A stretch of DNA of 64,000 nt from Pseudeuparius sepicola (Eukaryota; Arthropoda; Insecta; Coleoptera; Anthribidae), in NCBI GenBank assembly GCA_963920635.1, contig OY987299.1, positions 70,352,692-70,416,691 on the forward strand, in the 5' to 3' direction. This document shows, one piece after another, positions 44,244-55,574 of the stretch; the first letter of the stretch is position 1, and the number at the start of each line of letters is the position of its first letter. The position numbers and the translations under genes were made by a program. The notes below the pieces were generated by a model. The model was not told the DNA's origin. It searched no databases and was given only the letters and a program-made list of their open reading frames with translations.

Positions 44244-47038
44244 CAGGGTTGCCATTGAGTCACTAAAAGTCACTAAAAGTCACTTTTTTAATCAGTAGTC
44301 ACTAAAAAGTCACTTTTTTAAAGAAAGGTCACTAAAGTCACATTAATACGCAAAACTGCACACACCGGCAAATTTGAATTTAAAGAAAGAGGGAAACAGG
44401 ACGTTAATTAAGTAGACGTATGTACACGCGCAGCCCTTGAAATCGTTCCAATACGTGCGGACGCAAGGCGTTCAACTGCCAACGTTGAAATTACCCCTCC
44501 CCTCTCCCGGGGTTTGAAAGCCAGCGATAACCTTAAAAGCGTAAGTACCGGCAAATCTCACATCTTATTTCGCGACATTACCTTACGTGACATTGCCAGT
44601 TACAGTGCAAAAAACAGTAAATTCGGCGCTGTTAGGTTGGCCTTAAGATTGCCTGAATAATAGTGGAAAATCTTACAACCCTGATCATGGACATTGGTGG
44701 CTTTTTTCGCAAAAGTCTTTCAACAACCTCGAATATAGAGCCGTTCTAAAAATCGAAGAAAGTGGTAAATCTCTTAATTGGGTGTTGTACTTTCCTCCGG
44801 TACCAAAAAGAACCTCGAAAATCCGATATGTAATAGAAATTCCCGATTCACGATTAACCACTTTTGAGAAACGGGACGGCTGTAGAATCAACGAAACCGA
44901 CGGAAAATCCTCTGAAACTACTATTGGAAATTGCTTGTTTTTTCTTATTTCTCGATTTTCGGGGGCCCGGGAAGCATCAGAACCTCACCCGAGGACTCCA
45001 GGGAAGCTTTAAAAATTTAAATAAACCAAAGATTTGGTTCGCGGTTAAGATAAAGAAGTGTAATAAACCAATGTAAAAAACCACTACGAGATTCTTCTAT
45101 AATAATACAATTATACTTAGATATTATACCTTATTTAACTAATACCACATTGACAATCAAAGAAATCCGCGTAATTTCATGTTACGTGAATCTCAAAACA
45201 CCAAGAAACTGTAAAACTTTAAATCCACACGTATCGCAATTTTTATTTTCTACGGGGAGGAGCGGGTCGGTATGAGGGAATGTAGGGGATGTTGTTGATT
45301 TGTGAAGCCGTGGAATTGGCGCAACGTTGCCACACTTACCCAAAATTCTTGATTTCTTGCTTATTTCTCATGCCTAGTGGAACGATTTACGAGGCCGCGC
45401 GTGTACTATGTTCACAAACTTAGGAGCAATTATAGCTTTCTTGATTTTAAATTTTCAATACAAAAATTTAATATAAATATAGGTCCTGAAAGGCGTCGTT
45501 TAGAAAATACAGGGTGTTGATTTTTTTATAAAGGAGTTTTCCTTTAATAATTTGAAAATGCCAAGTCGTATCCATTCAAATTTGATGCACAATTTCAATT
45601 CATTAAAGTGTACTTTTAAGCCAAAAACTTTTTTTATCATTTTAGAAGAGGCGTGTGCAGGGATAACCTACTCCGTGGTTTAAAGTTAAAGAAAAAATAA
45701 TATGGCACAGATTTTTTTAAATGTAAGTAATACGATTTTCTGACTTAGCACTTAACTCTAAACAAAAGAGGCCTCTCAACATTTTTCAATTGAATTTAGG
45801 CCATTAGCCATTTCCGAAAAAAATGAAAAAAAGTTTGGAATACTGATTTTCGACTAATTTCAGAAAAAAGTATTGAATTTACACGGATTTTGTTTGTTTT
45901 TGTTTTTAATTAAAACCGCACCTCTTAACAGCTGTTTAAGTTTAAATATTTTGAAAACATTAAATTATTTTTAATTCAACCATTACCTCAACATTTTTCA
46001 ACACTGTATTTTCAAAACGAAGCCATTAAAGGAAGTTTTTGTTTTAAAATAAAGTAAGGTTTCCTTAAAGTGGTTCAGATCATTTTTTCACACTTTTTTG
46101 TACGTTAGAATATTTTTGTTTTCCATATGGCATGTAAGAATAGTAGTTTATCAAATGATAAATCAACTTTTATTTTGAAATTTTTGCTCCAGTTTGAAAG
46201 TTATGAGAAAAAACTTTTTTGTGGTCATAGAATTTGGACCTAAATATATATTTTTTTTCAATTAATATTTGGTACACTCTAACAATACACTTTCTTCTCT
46301 GATTTTAAATTGCGGGACTTTGAATATGTAAGTAAAAATTCTCTTATTTTAAAAAATCCGTAACTTACAAAAAGTTCGAAAAACGATCCGATCAACCTTA
46401 AAGTTTGTCTGTATGCTTAATTAACATCTGGTATATTGACTTTTTAACTCTCATAGTCTAGTAATAATGAACAGACTTTCGAGTACAAAACCAACTATAG
46501 GTATTATCGCTTGCTCAACTACTGTCCAATCATATCTTAATTATTTTTTAAAAGTAAAAAGTTTGAGAATTTTTTAACGTAAAAATTGTTTTGCAACATT
46601 CAAGGTATAATAAACGATCAAATGTCTATTGCAAACAATTATTTGAGCACTTTTTGCATTTGTAGTTAAACTTTTGACTCAATCGCAGATAAGTTTGTGT
46701 TTAAAGTTGAACTACAGATGAAAAGGCTGGTTCTTATGGTGTTTGTTATACCTGGGATTACCTGGGATTTTTTTATTTATATTTATTTTGTTTTTTATTT
46801 CCTGATGGGAGTTAATGTATATATGTTGAAATAAAAATTACAAAATCTGATACATGTCATTTGCTACTGTCACACCAATTCCAATATACATATATTCCAA
46901 AACATTTTCAAATACTTGATTTATTCCTTCAGGAAAACATGGCCATAAGTCACTAAAAGCCACTTAAAAAATAACATTTTTTCTCAGAAATGGTCACTAA
47001 AGTCACCTTTTTAAAGCAAAATTAGAATGGCAACCCTG
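44244..47038. mobile_element. Non-autonomous hAT element, 2795 bp, 8 bp target duplication
   Basis: GTAAACAT at 44236-44243 is repeated at 47039-47046. The element begins CAGGGTTGCCATT and ends with the complement of CAGGGTTGCCATTCTAATTT. Subterminal repeats GTCACTAAA occur at least five times near the left end (44256-44340) and several times near the right end (46948-47010), the usual hAT layout for transposase binding. The interior is AT-rich with only short frames (none resembling a hAT transposase), plus a GC-richer patch near 44880-45020. A lone CAGGGTGTTGATTTTTT at 45511 may be the remnant of another insertion. Confidence 0.87.
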
Positions 47039-47046
47039 GTAAACAT

Positions 47047-47474
47047 TGAAAATTATTCCTGTTGATACCTACCAAGATATATCTATTTATGATTTAGTTT
47101 GCTATCCCACAAACTAGTTATTGCTTTCTTCATGTGCACACAAAAATAGTTTAACAAACACATAACTTTTTATCTCTTTGCCAAGGCAGCGGAAATTTAA
47201 AGAATGCTAGTAAAAAGAACTTTTATCGAGATTTACAATCAACAAAATAAGAAAAAACCCGTAAAGCATTGTTTTATTCAGGCAGCTATGCCTGATAGAT
47301 TTTAGTTATAAATAAAAATTGCGGGCTTTGTTCATATGCTGATAGAAAGTCAGACATACGCGTCGTGTAGGTCATGATTGAATTTAAAACAAGCAGTCAC
47401 AGAAGAATAATTACAATGTGCAACACCTTTGAATGAAACGTACACATATTCTAGTATTTTCTTATTTGAATAGT
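47047..47474. other. Unassigned spacer
   Basis: No open frame, repeat or recognisable element. Probably intron or intergenic sequence. Confidence 0.4.
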
Positions 47475-47485
47475 TAGGCTTCAGT

Positions 47486-48596
47486 GAGAGCTTACTTTGT
47501 GGGCATCAGAGGCTATGTTCTGAGCTAAGGAAGACGCTTCGCATCCTGAAGATGAGAAGGGACGTGAAAGAGCCCTCTATTGGCTTCTATGACAGACTCC
47601 ACTTCTTCTTTCCAGAAAGGAAAGAGTGGACAGAAGGGTATACTAGTACCCGGAAGGGACTAGTCTGGTACACAGACGGGTCCAAGATGGGGAAGGGAAC
47701 TGGGGCCGGCACCTACTGCAAGGAACTGGCCTGTAAACTTACAGCCTCCCTAGGAGAACACACTAAGGTGTTCCAGGTGGAGATGTTTGCCATTATGTTG
47801 GGGGCGGAGGAATCACTCAAACTCCGGGTTAGGAGGCACGAGATGACCTTCTACTCCGACAGCAAAGCAGCTCTTCAAGCGCTGCGAGCAAACTGCACCA
47901 CATCTCCTCTGGTGGAGGAATGTAGGGCGAGTCTGCTCAAACTGGTGGCCGAAGGGAATAAGATGACTCTGTCCTGGGTGCCTGGGCATTTGGGCATCGA
48001 GGGAATTGAGACCGCCGACCTTCTGGCCGGGGAGGGATCCATGAGCAGGCCGATGGGATCGGAGCCCCTTCTGGGGATCGCACCTCGGGTAGCAATTAGA
48101 GTCCTGGACAAATGGCTGCAGGGCAGATTCATTGAGGAGTGGCTCAGGGCTCCGGGGATGAGGCAGACGAGGCTCATGATTCATGGGCCATCGCCGGCCT
48201 TATCCTGGGAGTTGCTGGGTCTGCCAAGAAAGGAGATTAAGGGTTTGGTGAAGGTCCTCACTAGGCACTGTCTTTTGGCCCGCCACCTACACCCCATTCG
48301 GGTGGAAGAGGAGCGGGAGTGCAGATGTTGCCTGGAAGAAGAGGAGACCCCCCACCACCTAGTAACAGTGTGCCCTGCGCTTGACAGGGTCAGATTCGAG
48401 TCCTTTGGCATGGCTAGGCTGTGCGATGAGGACGTGTATGGTGTTAGGATGGGGGAGCTGCGGGCCTTCATTAAGAAGGCCGGTATGCTGGCTGCCCTGT
48501 GATACCGACCGGGGGGGGGGGGGGCACAATGAGCCCATGGAGGCCTACATGCCGGGCCGATCTGAGGCGGCCACCCCTTGACCTAAGGTAGATAGA
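47486..48596 (+). mobile_element. 5'-truncated LINE of the I/R1/LOA group with RNase H
   Basis: An 11 bp TAGGCTTCAGT at 47475-47485 and 48597-48607 is the target duplication. Between them lies the 3' end of an RNase H-carrying LINE, closely related to the fragment at 4476-5977. The 3' UTR has a run of 14 G (48511-48524) and ends in a GATA tail (TAGATAGATAG). Endonuclease and RT are absent through 5' truncation, in contrast to the other copy where RT is deleted internally. Confidence 0.88.
47552..48502 (+). CDS. LINE RNase H and zinc-knuckle C-terminus (open frame)
   Basis: A 316-codon frame, open to the stop. RNase H core: GLVWYTDGSKMGKGTGAG (first Asp), VFQVEMFAIMLGAEESLKL (Glu), FYSDSKAALQAL (second Asp) and WVPGHLGIEGIETADLLA (His, final Asp). 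The C-terminal Cys/His motif CRCCLEEEETPHHLVTVC follows and the protein ends KAGMLAAL. RNase H of such LINEs removes RNA from the first-strand hybrid. The ATG is internal to a larger pol frame and is not a natural start. Conserved catalytic residues and an open frame suggest a fairly recent insertion. Confidence 0.82.
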   Translation: MRRDVKEPSIGFYDRLHFFFPERKEWTEGYTSTRKGLVWYTDGSKMGKGTGAGTYCKELACKLTASLGEHTKVFQVEMFAIMLGAEESLKLRVRRHEMTFYSDSKAALQALRANCTTSPLVEECRASLLKLVAEGNKMTLSWVPGHLGIEGIETADLLAGEGSMSRPMGSEPLLGIAPRVAIRVLDKWLQGRFIEEWLRAPGMRQTRLMIHGPSPALSWELLGLPRKEIKGLVKVLTRHCLLARHLHPIRVEEERECRCCLEEEETPHHLVTVCPALDRVRFESFGMARLCDEDVYGVRMGELRAFIKKAGMLAAL

Positions 48597-48607
48597 TAGG
48601 CTTCAGT

Positions 48608-49242
48608 AAATTATTAGAAAAAAATATTGTTACAATTAGGCAATTTGTTCAAATACCAATGCAGGATGTTTATTAGTAATAGCACTGGTCAAAACGGCCT
48701 CTGCCTTCAAAACAACGCACTTTTTCCCATTATGAATGGCATTTTTGGTCTCAAAGCAAATGTTGCATTTTGAAATAGGTACCTAAGTACTGAGAATAAA
48801 AAATACAAATTACTAAGAAGACACTTGCTGATTGTTGTCACCCGCCGGGAACAACCAGGACCGGATCAGGCTCGGGGCGAACGCTAACGCACTTACAGAA
48901 CTTTGCGACTGCGTCGCCCTGAGCACAGTGTTGTCATTTCCACCCTAGGATAAAATCTGTCCCACTCGCAGGCATAAATATACCATAGTATCCATAAAAA
49001 TCCTGCCAACTTTATTATATTCCAATACAATTAGTTTTAGTTAAAATAAATTACTTTCTTACAGTTTTTTGCTGTATTGTGTTTGTAAAATTTCCCCTAG
49101 ATGGCACCCGCATAAATCAAAGAAGTCAATGAATCCAATTTTTTTTTTTTGTTGGTTACATCTGGTTAATAAACAGACAATTTCTACATGTCATGAAGTT
49201 GCTTCATGTCAAGTACTTGCTTCATGAAGAAAATCATATATA
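48608..49242. other. Unassigned spacer
   Basis: Mostly AT-rich. A short GC-richer block near 48840-48950 (CACCCGCCGGGAACAACC) has no frame or match I recognise. Nothing else is supported. Confidence 0.4.
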
Positions 49243-51355
49243 CAGGGTGTTTCATAATATTCCTTGGGCGATTTTAAGACAAAATTTTCATATTAACATA
49301 GGTTCGGAAACGCTTCATTTTCGATATACAGGGCGGTAAAAATTGAAGAAAAAATCGGTTTTTCTTCAATATTTCGGAGACTGGTTTAGATATTTTTTTG
49401 ATATTCAGTACACGATATCTGTGTATAAAAGCAAGTATTTTGACAAAAAAACATTTGTTCTGATTCCACCAGTGGCGTCCCCACAAACAGATCGATACAC
49501 ATTTTTGAGAAAAAAAATGTGACGCCAATGCTATTTTTCAAAATAAGAATTATTTTCCTAGTCTTTGTTGTGTGTCTATCAAAAATGAGCTCTTGACTTT
49601 TTGGCCTACGACGGACGGTTTCCGAATTAAAAAATAAAAAGCATTTACTTGCTATGCCGCTATGGCAGATTAATTTATTATTTAAAATCTAGTAGGCCAC
49701 TGAGATTTAGTTTTGTGTTTACAACCAAGTGTCAAATTTTTCACTTCAATACTTTATCTGAATGTGAGTGATTGATATAAGTATAAGAAAATATGTTTGA
49801 GAATGCCGAGTTTGCCGATATTCATTACATGTATGGTCTTGCGGATGGAAATGCATTTGAAGCCAGGCTACTGTATGCAGAGCGTTTTCCGCAAAGAATT
49901 GTGCCAGATGCAAGAACTTTTTCAAGCGTTCATAGGAGACTACGCGAGAAGGGATGTTTTAAACCCGATCACCACTTAAAAGGGGCACAACGAATCGCAA
50001 GAACAGAAGAAACTGAAATAGCTGTTCTTAATTCAGTTGAGCAAAATCCCGAAATAAGCACAAGGAAAATTGCTAGTAATTTGAATATCTCCCATATTTT
50101 AGTCTGGAGGATACTTCACGATTTTTTGTTATACCCTTACCATATTCAACGGGTTCAGGCCTTACTGCCTCGGGATTTTCCATTTCGTATAAATTTCTGC
50201 CAATGGTTTATTCAAAAAATTGTTGAAAATCCACTATTTGACAGAGAAGTATTATTTACTGATGAAGCCAGTTTTTCCCGAAATGCAATTAGAAACTTCC
50301 ACAACAATCACTTTTGGGCTGAAGAGAACCCGCATGCAATCGTCGAAGTCAACACCAAGAACAATTCTCGGTAAATGTGTGGGCAGGAATTGTTGACGAC
50401 TATTTAATTGGACCCTTTTTTCTGCCAGGAAGATTAAATGGAGAAAATTATCGTCACTTTCTTGAAAATGATTTACCAGTGCTGTTGGAAGATGTCCCCG
50501 TTTTAATCCGAAATTGAATGTGGTTTATGCACGATGGTGCCCCTGCGCATTTTAGTGTTTTGGCACGTGCCTATTTGGACCAAAATTACAATAATCGCTG
50601 GATAGGCAGAGCAGGAACAGAATTATGGCCGCCTAGATCCCCTGACCTGAACAGTCTAGATTATTTCTTATGGGGCCATCTTAAAACCTTAGTTTATAGC
50701 ACCCCAATCCAAACTGAAGAAGAACTGAGAAATCGCATAACAGATTCCTGCAACACTATAAGAAATACGCCAGGAATTTTTCAACGAGTACGCGAATCTA
50801 TGAGAAGAAGAGTTGAGGCGTGCATACTTGCAGGTGGTCGACATTTTCAACACCTGATATGATTTAATTAATTTCATTGTTAAGATTTCAATAATAAATT
50901 AATCTGCCATAGCGGTATAGCAAGTAAATGCTTTTTATTTTTTAATTCGGAAACCGTCCGTCGTAGGCCAAAAAGTCAAGAGCTCATTTTTGATAGACAC
51001 ACAACAAAGACTAGGAAAATAATTCTTATTTTGAAAAATAGCATTGGCGTCACATTTTTTTTCTCAAAAATGTGTATCGACCTGTTTGTGGGGACGCCAC
51101 TGGTGGAATCAGAACAAATGTTTTTTTTTGTTAAAATATTTGCTTTTATACGCAGATATCGTGTACTGAATATCAAAAAAATATCTAAACCTGTCTCCGA
51201 AATATTGAAGAAAAACCGATTTTTTCTTCAATTTTTACCGCCCTGTATATCGAAAATGAAGCGTTTCCGGACCTATGTTAATATGAAAATTTTGTCTTAA
51301 AATCGCCCAAGGAATATCCCCCTGCCGGATCAGCATGCAATTATGAAACACCCTG
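49243..51355 (+). mobile_element. Tc1/mariner-type element with ~450 bp inverted repeats
   Basis: TA-CAGGGTGTTTCATAAT at the left and its complement ending at 51355, then TA. Arms span 49243-49685 and 50890-51355 and stay closely similar, including TTCCGAATTAAAAAATAAAA. The right arm has about 31 bp more than the left near its tip. A transposase gene lies between the arms. This links the CAGGGTG-ended MITEs in the window to a plausible transposase source, although their internal sequences differ. Confidence 0.92.
49793..50862 (+). pseudogene. IS630/Tc1/mariner-type transposase, frameshift and stop
   Basis: Cuts and joins the element ends at TA. The N-terminal helix-turn-helix (residues 1-60: YGLADGNAFEARLLYAERFP, RTFSSVHRRLREKG) resembles the DUF4817-type domain. 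A second HTH follows (ISTRKIASNLNISHILVWRI). Catalytic residues: Asp in LFTDEASFSRN (first frame), Asp in FMHDGAPAHF and Asp in RSPDLNSLDYFLWG. I count 36 residues between the last two aspartates. The first frame (49793-50374) shifts near 50345-50355, where the next frame gives QFSVNVWAGIVDDYLIGPFF. A TGA at 50515-50517 precedes MWFMHDGAP. Stop at 50860-50862 after GGRHFQHLI. About 350 codons overall, a normal length. Confidence 0.9.
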
Positions 51356-51496
51356 TATACTATGTCTATAAATTCAAGGACTTTTTCATGAATTTATTCA
51401 CAGATTTACAGCATGTTCTATTTTCCGACAATTTTTGGGTGAATTTCAGTGAGAGTGCGGTTAGGTTAGGTTTAACCGGTAACAATAGTAAGCCAT

Positions 51497-51856
51497 TTAT
51501 TTTAACCAATCTTCAACATCAAACTTAGGAGTGGCTTGTCTATTGGTAAAACATACTTCCCTTATTATTATTTTTTTACAGTTAGGACAGGTACTAATAG
51601 TGAAGTTAGGTTCACCACAGCGATAGCAAAACCATTTCCTAGGTACTCTGCAGTTATTATAGACATGGTTCGACCTACTGAAGTTCCAGGTAACGGAAGA
51701 GGCAGTCGAATGTAAATTCTGAGTGTGCCATTGTGTGACAGCAAAATCCTGTTTATTCTCTTTAATATTTTGTTCTTTACTAACTTTTTTATACATCTTT
51801 CGAAGTACTAGGTATTTTGTTTTGTAGCGAGACAACACTTTGAAGGACCAGCACAA
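51497..51856 (-). pseudogene. Gag-like zinc-knuckle fragment
   Basis: A 119-codon minus frame with KWFCYRCGEPNFTISTCPNC, a CX2C...CX2C/H-type knuckle like those in insect LTR-element gag proteins. It is preceded by a Trp/Asn-rich region and followed by a short tail ending VEDWLK. No neighbouring protease or RT is seen, and the gypsy element at 7950-21139 has lost its gag, so no assignment to a family is possible. It could also be a short host protein exon. Confidence 0.4.
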
Positions 51857-52049
51857 ACTCGAAGTAAAATTTATTTCTTAGTTTGTAACGGATTTTTCCA
51901 TTTCTAAATCTGTTACTCGTTTTTGTATTTTGTTATTAACATAAAGTCATTATGTTGCGTTTTCCTTTTAACTTATGGTGGAAGAAATATGTATTATTTT
52001 TTTAAACAGGAACAAAACTGGTGGTATATAACAAGGAGGGTTTATCGGT

Positions 52050-52873
52050 TTTATAACTAAATCGAGAAGTCGTCTGTTTGGTAGTGCTTTTGCTCTGTTG
52101 TGTTGCATCAGCAACGGCCTTTCTCGAAGTAATACAAAATTTGTATTGCCCAATCGAATAGAACGCACAAAAATTGTTTTATCTATATTGTAAAGAGAAA
52201 AGATTTGTATTTTGTATTTTTCTTTGTAATGAATAAACTCAAAACCTACTGGACCGATTTTAAAAATTCTTTCACTAATAGAATGCTACATTATCAGTGA
52301 GTAACATAGGCTATATTGTAAATCGAGTTAAATTAGGCATCCCTACGAAAACTCCAATAATGTAACCCAAGATGTAAAAAATTTACAATTGTTAGCCCGT
52401 GGGAAGCCGAGAAGGGCCGCTAGTTTTTTTAAGAAAAATGACAACAATAAATCTATTAGAATATATTAATGAAAAATCATTAGAGAAAAAAGGTTTACGA
52501 AAACTGAAGCTCAAATTTTTGGAAAAATTGGGAAAACAACATACCTAACGTGTAATTCTTTTAATAGAAAATACCTTTCAGAAATTTATCTCCGAAGAAA
52601 CCATTGGAGCCTATTTCAGGTTGTAATCTCGATGAAATTGATTTAGATAAGTGGAAAAATATATTATATTGTAATAGCTTAAGTCTCTATGTATAAAATA
52701 AGTAATATTTTCTAAGTTCGAATTAAGCTATAACTAGAGGACTTTGGGAAATAAGTAAAACCAAGGAAACCATATATTGAAAATGCCTTTTATCAATAAT
52801 TCTTAAGTATTTTTGGCGCAAGATGCACCTCTTCATAAATAAAATTTTATACAGGGGTCCCAATTATGTATTC
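52050..52873 (+). repeat. Left arm of a ~10 kb-spaced inverted repeat
   Basis: Matches the reverse complement of 62000-62930 over about 0.8-0.9 kb, for example TTGTATTGCCCAATCGAAT (52140-52158 against 62732-62750), AGCGGCCCTTCTCGGCTTCC-type sequence, and TGGTTTCTTCGGAGATAAAT. The inner end is near ACAGGGGTCCCAATTATG (52852). Either the two ends of one large foldback structure or two opposite copies of one repeat. Confidence 0.8.
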
Positions 52874-54051
52874 TTGGGCAATATTTTGAACCAGAAACTG
52901 AAAAACATGTAACCCAATTGAAAAATATTTCTGTTCAAGGTTCTTTAAAAAAACGGCCTGATAAGTATGAACAGGGGTAACCATATAAAATTCTGTCAAC
53001 ATTTTGTTTTTTGACTTTGAAGAAAATGGTAAATGGAAATATTTTAGGGAATTTTTCTGGGAGTTTAATGGGAGATTTAACGGACACATCTTTTAAAAAC
53101 CTGTATCATCGAGATATTTATTTTACTTTATATAAAAATTGCTATTTTCAAATACCATTTAACGTTTTTTTTTAATTATAGCCACAGAATCAAATTTTTG
53201 TCTCAGAAACAGACTACACACATAGTTATTTCTTATATCTGCTGCCCAAATCTACCAACATTTTACAGGGTGGTTACAACAAAAATCATAAAATGAAAAA
53301 CTTCAAGCAGTTAAAACTCATTTTTCCAAATGGCATGTCCCATGTTTAGTCCAGTAAATTTAAGGTTTAATCGATGAGTGAAGAGTTATTCCTTCACTCA
53401 ACGGTTTAATATTGCAATTCATTGGGTAAGAAATTTTTTTTTATCCATCGATAGTACACCATATAGAAAGCTTAAATCCGAGTTTTCGACCATCAACCCC
53501 ATGCAGGTTTTCCGCCATCTTGAATTTAGGGGTAAATTAGTTTTTCACCAATAACAGCTGTATTTTTAATTTTACCTAAAAAATAGCCGACACCATTTTT
53601 GAAGGAAAAAAAGTGCTCTACAAATTTGTTCTCTTGACATTTTCTTGAATTTTGCATATATAACAAGTTATAGTGAAATAATCGAGAAAAAAGAGGTTGC
53701 AATTTTTTTCACATCTAATATATTTTTTTCTGATAACGATAAATTTTCTTAACAAAAGTTGTTCACTACGAAATCATCTATGATATTTGTCTGAACAACT
53801 TTTTTCTATCAGCAATAGTTTATTTCCGATAGCGTCTCAAAGTTGCGCGCAACGTCTCCTACCACCTCGTATATAGCGCCCAAGTACGCGCGCTATTCCG
53901 TGCCTGTACCTTCCAAAAGTTTTTTATACCTGACTGACCTTTGACATATAGTTATGTAGAGCATAATAATTAATTGTGTTCGCGCGTCGTAGTTTATCGT
54001 CCAAGGACGAAAAATTGAGTTCTTCGGAGGGATGCAGGATGCAGACTTCAC

Positions 54052-55152
54052 CAGGGCCGTTCCTAACTCTTTTGGCGCCCCGTGCGAAATAAAATTTGCC
54101 GCCCCCCCATAAAAAATTAGTTGAAGGCACAAAATTTATTCAATAATAAGTTTGTTCGTTAAAATATAGGAAAATAAATCAAAACATCGTGAAAATCCTA
54201 TTCATTTTTATTAGTAATTAGTAACTTTAGCATAATACAGATGCACTTTCATTAAAGACGTAAACTTACTTTGTAATTAGGTACAAGGAAGATGTATACA
54301 TTATAGTACATACAAAGGCAAAAAAATTCTCAGTTCTAATCATGTTACCCTTGGCTAAAAGAAACACAAAAATATTATAGGAATACTTACAAAACTAACA
54401 AACTATCAAGAAAAAATATGACACGTATTAAAGCAACACTCTCCACGCTTTCATTGAAGCAAAACTGTGGATAACTTGCGATAGATCAAGGTTTTGACAA
54501 ATCTCTTCTTCTATTGAAATCACGGCAAGATTTTTCAACCTTTCTTGCGACATAGAAATTTTTTAATAAGCCACAATTTACTAAAACTTCTTTCATCTGA
54601 TACGACGGTCACAGGCAGAGTCAGAAAAAATATTCTAATAGCTATTGATAAGTTAGGAAAACAAGAAACAATATCGTTTTTTAATATGTAATCAAGAATG
54701 TCTTGTGGACTTTTTAAAGTAGGCAGAATTTCTTTGAGAGACATAATTTCATGGTAAAGTGCATAGCCATCAATGTCTTTCTGAAGAGTATCCCCTTATG
54801 TATGTTGTAAACGTTTGGCAAAATCTACGATTTTCGTTCCCAGATAAAAGTATTAGCGCTTGATGTTTTACTCGTAATTCTCCGATTGCACGTATACACA
54901 ATATAAATAAGAAAAACCTAAAAACCTAATATTTACCAGACTAGCCGGTTTATTAAAAATTAAACTGAAGAGCAAGTAAAGTAAGAGTATAATTATTATT
55001 TATTTGTTTCATTTGATTTTATTAATACACATATTGATAGCGATTTTTTTTTAAGACGGCAAATATTCATTTTTTATTATTTTTTTGCCGCCCCCCCGAT
55101 TGTGCCGCCCTATGCAAGTGCACGTTCTGTCCCCTCGCTTGGAACGGCCCTG
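54052..55152 (-). mobile_element. hAT element, 1101 bp, with GACTTCAC target duplication
   Basis: GACTTCAC at 54044-54051 and 55153-55160 (8 bp) flanks ends CAGGGCCGTTCC and its complement. Subterminal GGCGGCAAA-type and poly-C stretches occur near both ends (54100 and 55085). It retains a piece of transposase on the minus strand, so it is an internally deleted copy. It interrupts the left arm of the foldback, whose right arm has the intact GCAGACTTCACC site. Confidence 0.92.
54535..54744 (-). pseudogene. hAT transposase C-terminal dimerisation fragment
   Basis: A 69-codon minus frame with PNLSIAIRIFFLTLPVTVVS then DERSFSKLWLIKKFL, the conserved hAT-family C-terminal block (usually LPVT.AS.ERSFSKLKLIK). 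The catalytic DDE part is not seen upstream, and the upstream sequence is AT-rich and closed. The block normally mediates transposase oligomerisation; here it is non-functional. Confidence 0.85.
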
Positions 55153-55247
55153 GACTTCACCAGCCAAGGCGCAGTCGAGGCTGGCGAAACCCAGGAGTTA
55201 CTCCTGGGTTTCTAACTAGTTTTCGTCCGTGTATCATACAAGATAGA

Positions 55248-55520
55248 TTTCATTACAATAAATCCTAGTTACCTATGAACTTCGGCCATGGAACAAAGCA
55301 AACTCTTGAACTGTCAATGTGCCTGAGCAGAAATTCAGTTTTATACTTGAACGTTCGTTAAATTGTGCTTGCGACAAACCATGAGCGATTGTTTTGTGTG
55401 CCAACGAACGTTTAAGTATATACTGAATTTCTGTTCAGACACATTGACAGTTCGATAGTTTATACTCTGTTCCATGGCTGACTAGAACTTAAAAGTTAAC
55501 TAAGATTTATTGTAATGAAA
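55248..55520. mobile_element. 273 bp hairpin MITE inside the foldback
   Basis: TTTCATTACAATAAATC at the left and its complement at 55504-55520. The inner part is an almost continuous inverted repeat (CCATGGAACA...TGTTCCATGG, GAACTGTCAATGTG, AACGTTCGTT). It folds back along nearly its whole length with a ~45 nt loop. The target duplication was not resolved. Confidence 0.75.
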
Positions 55521-55574
55521 AATAACCAGTATCATTTCTGATCTTAATTTTTTACTTTTTGAAATAAGTATATA

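Noticed and set aside
45511..45560. CAGGGTGTTGATTTTTTT as a MITE inserted in the hAT element
   Set aside because: No inverted partner with TA was found in the rest of the hAT element, so only a possible relic.
50975..51300. Open frames of 66 and 89 codons in the right arm of the mariner-type element as genes
   Set aside because: They lie inside the terminal inverted repeat and have equivalents in the left arm (49274-49528); they reflect the repeat, not a protein.
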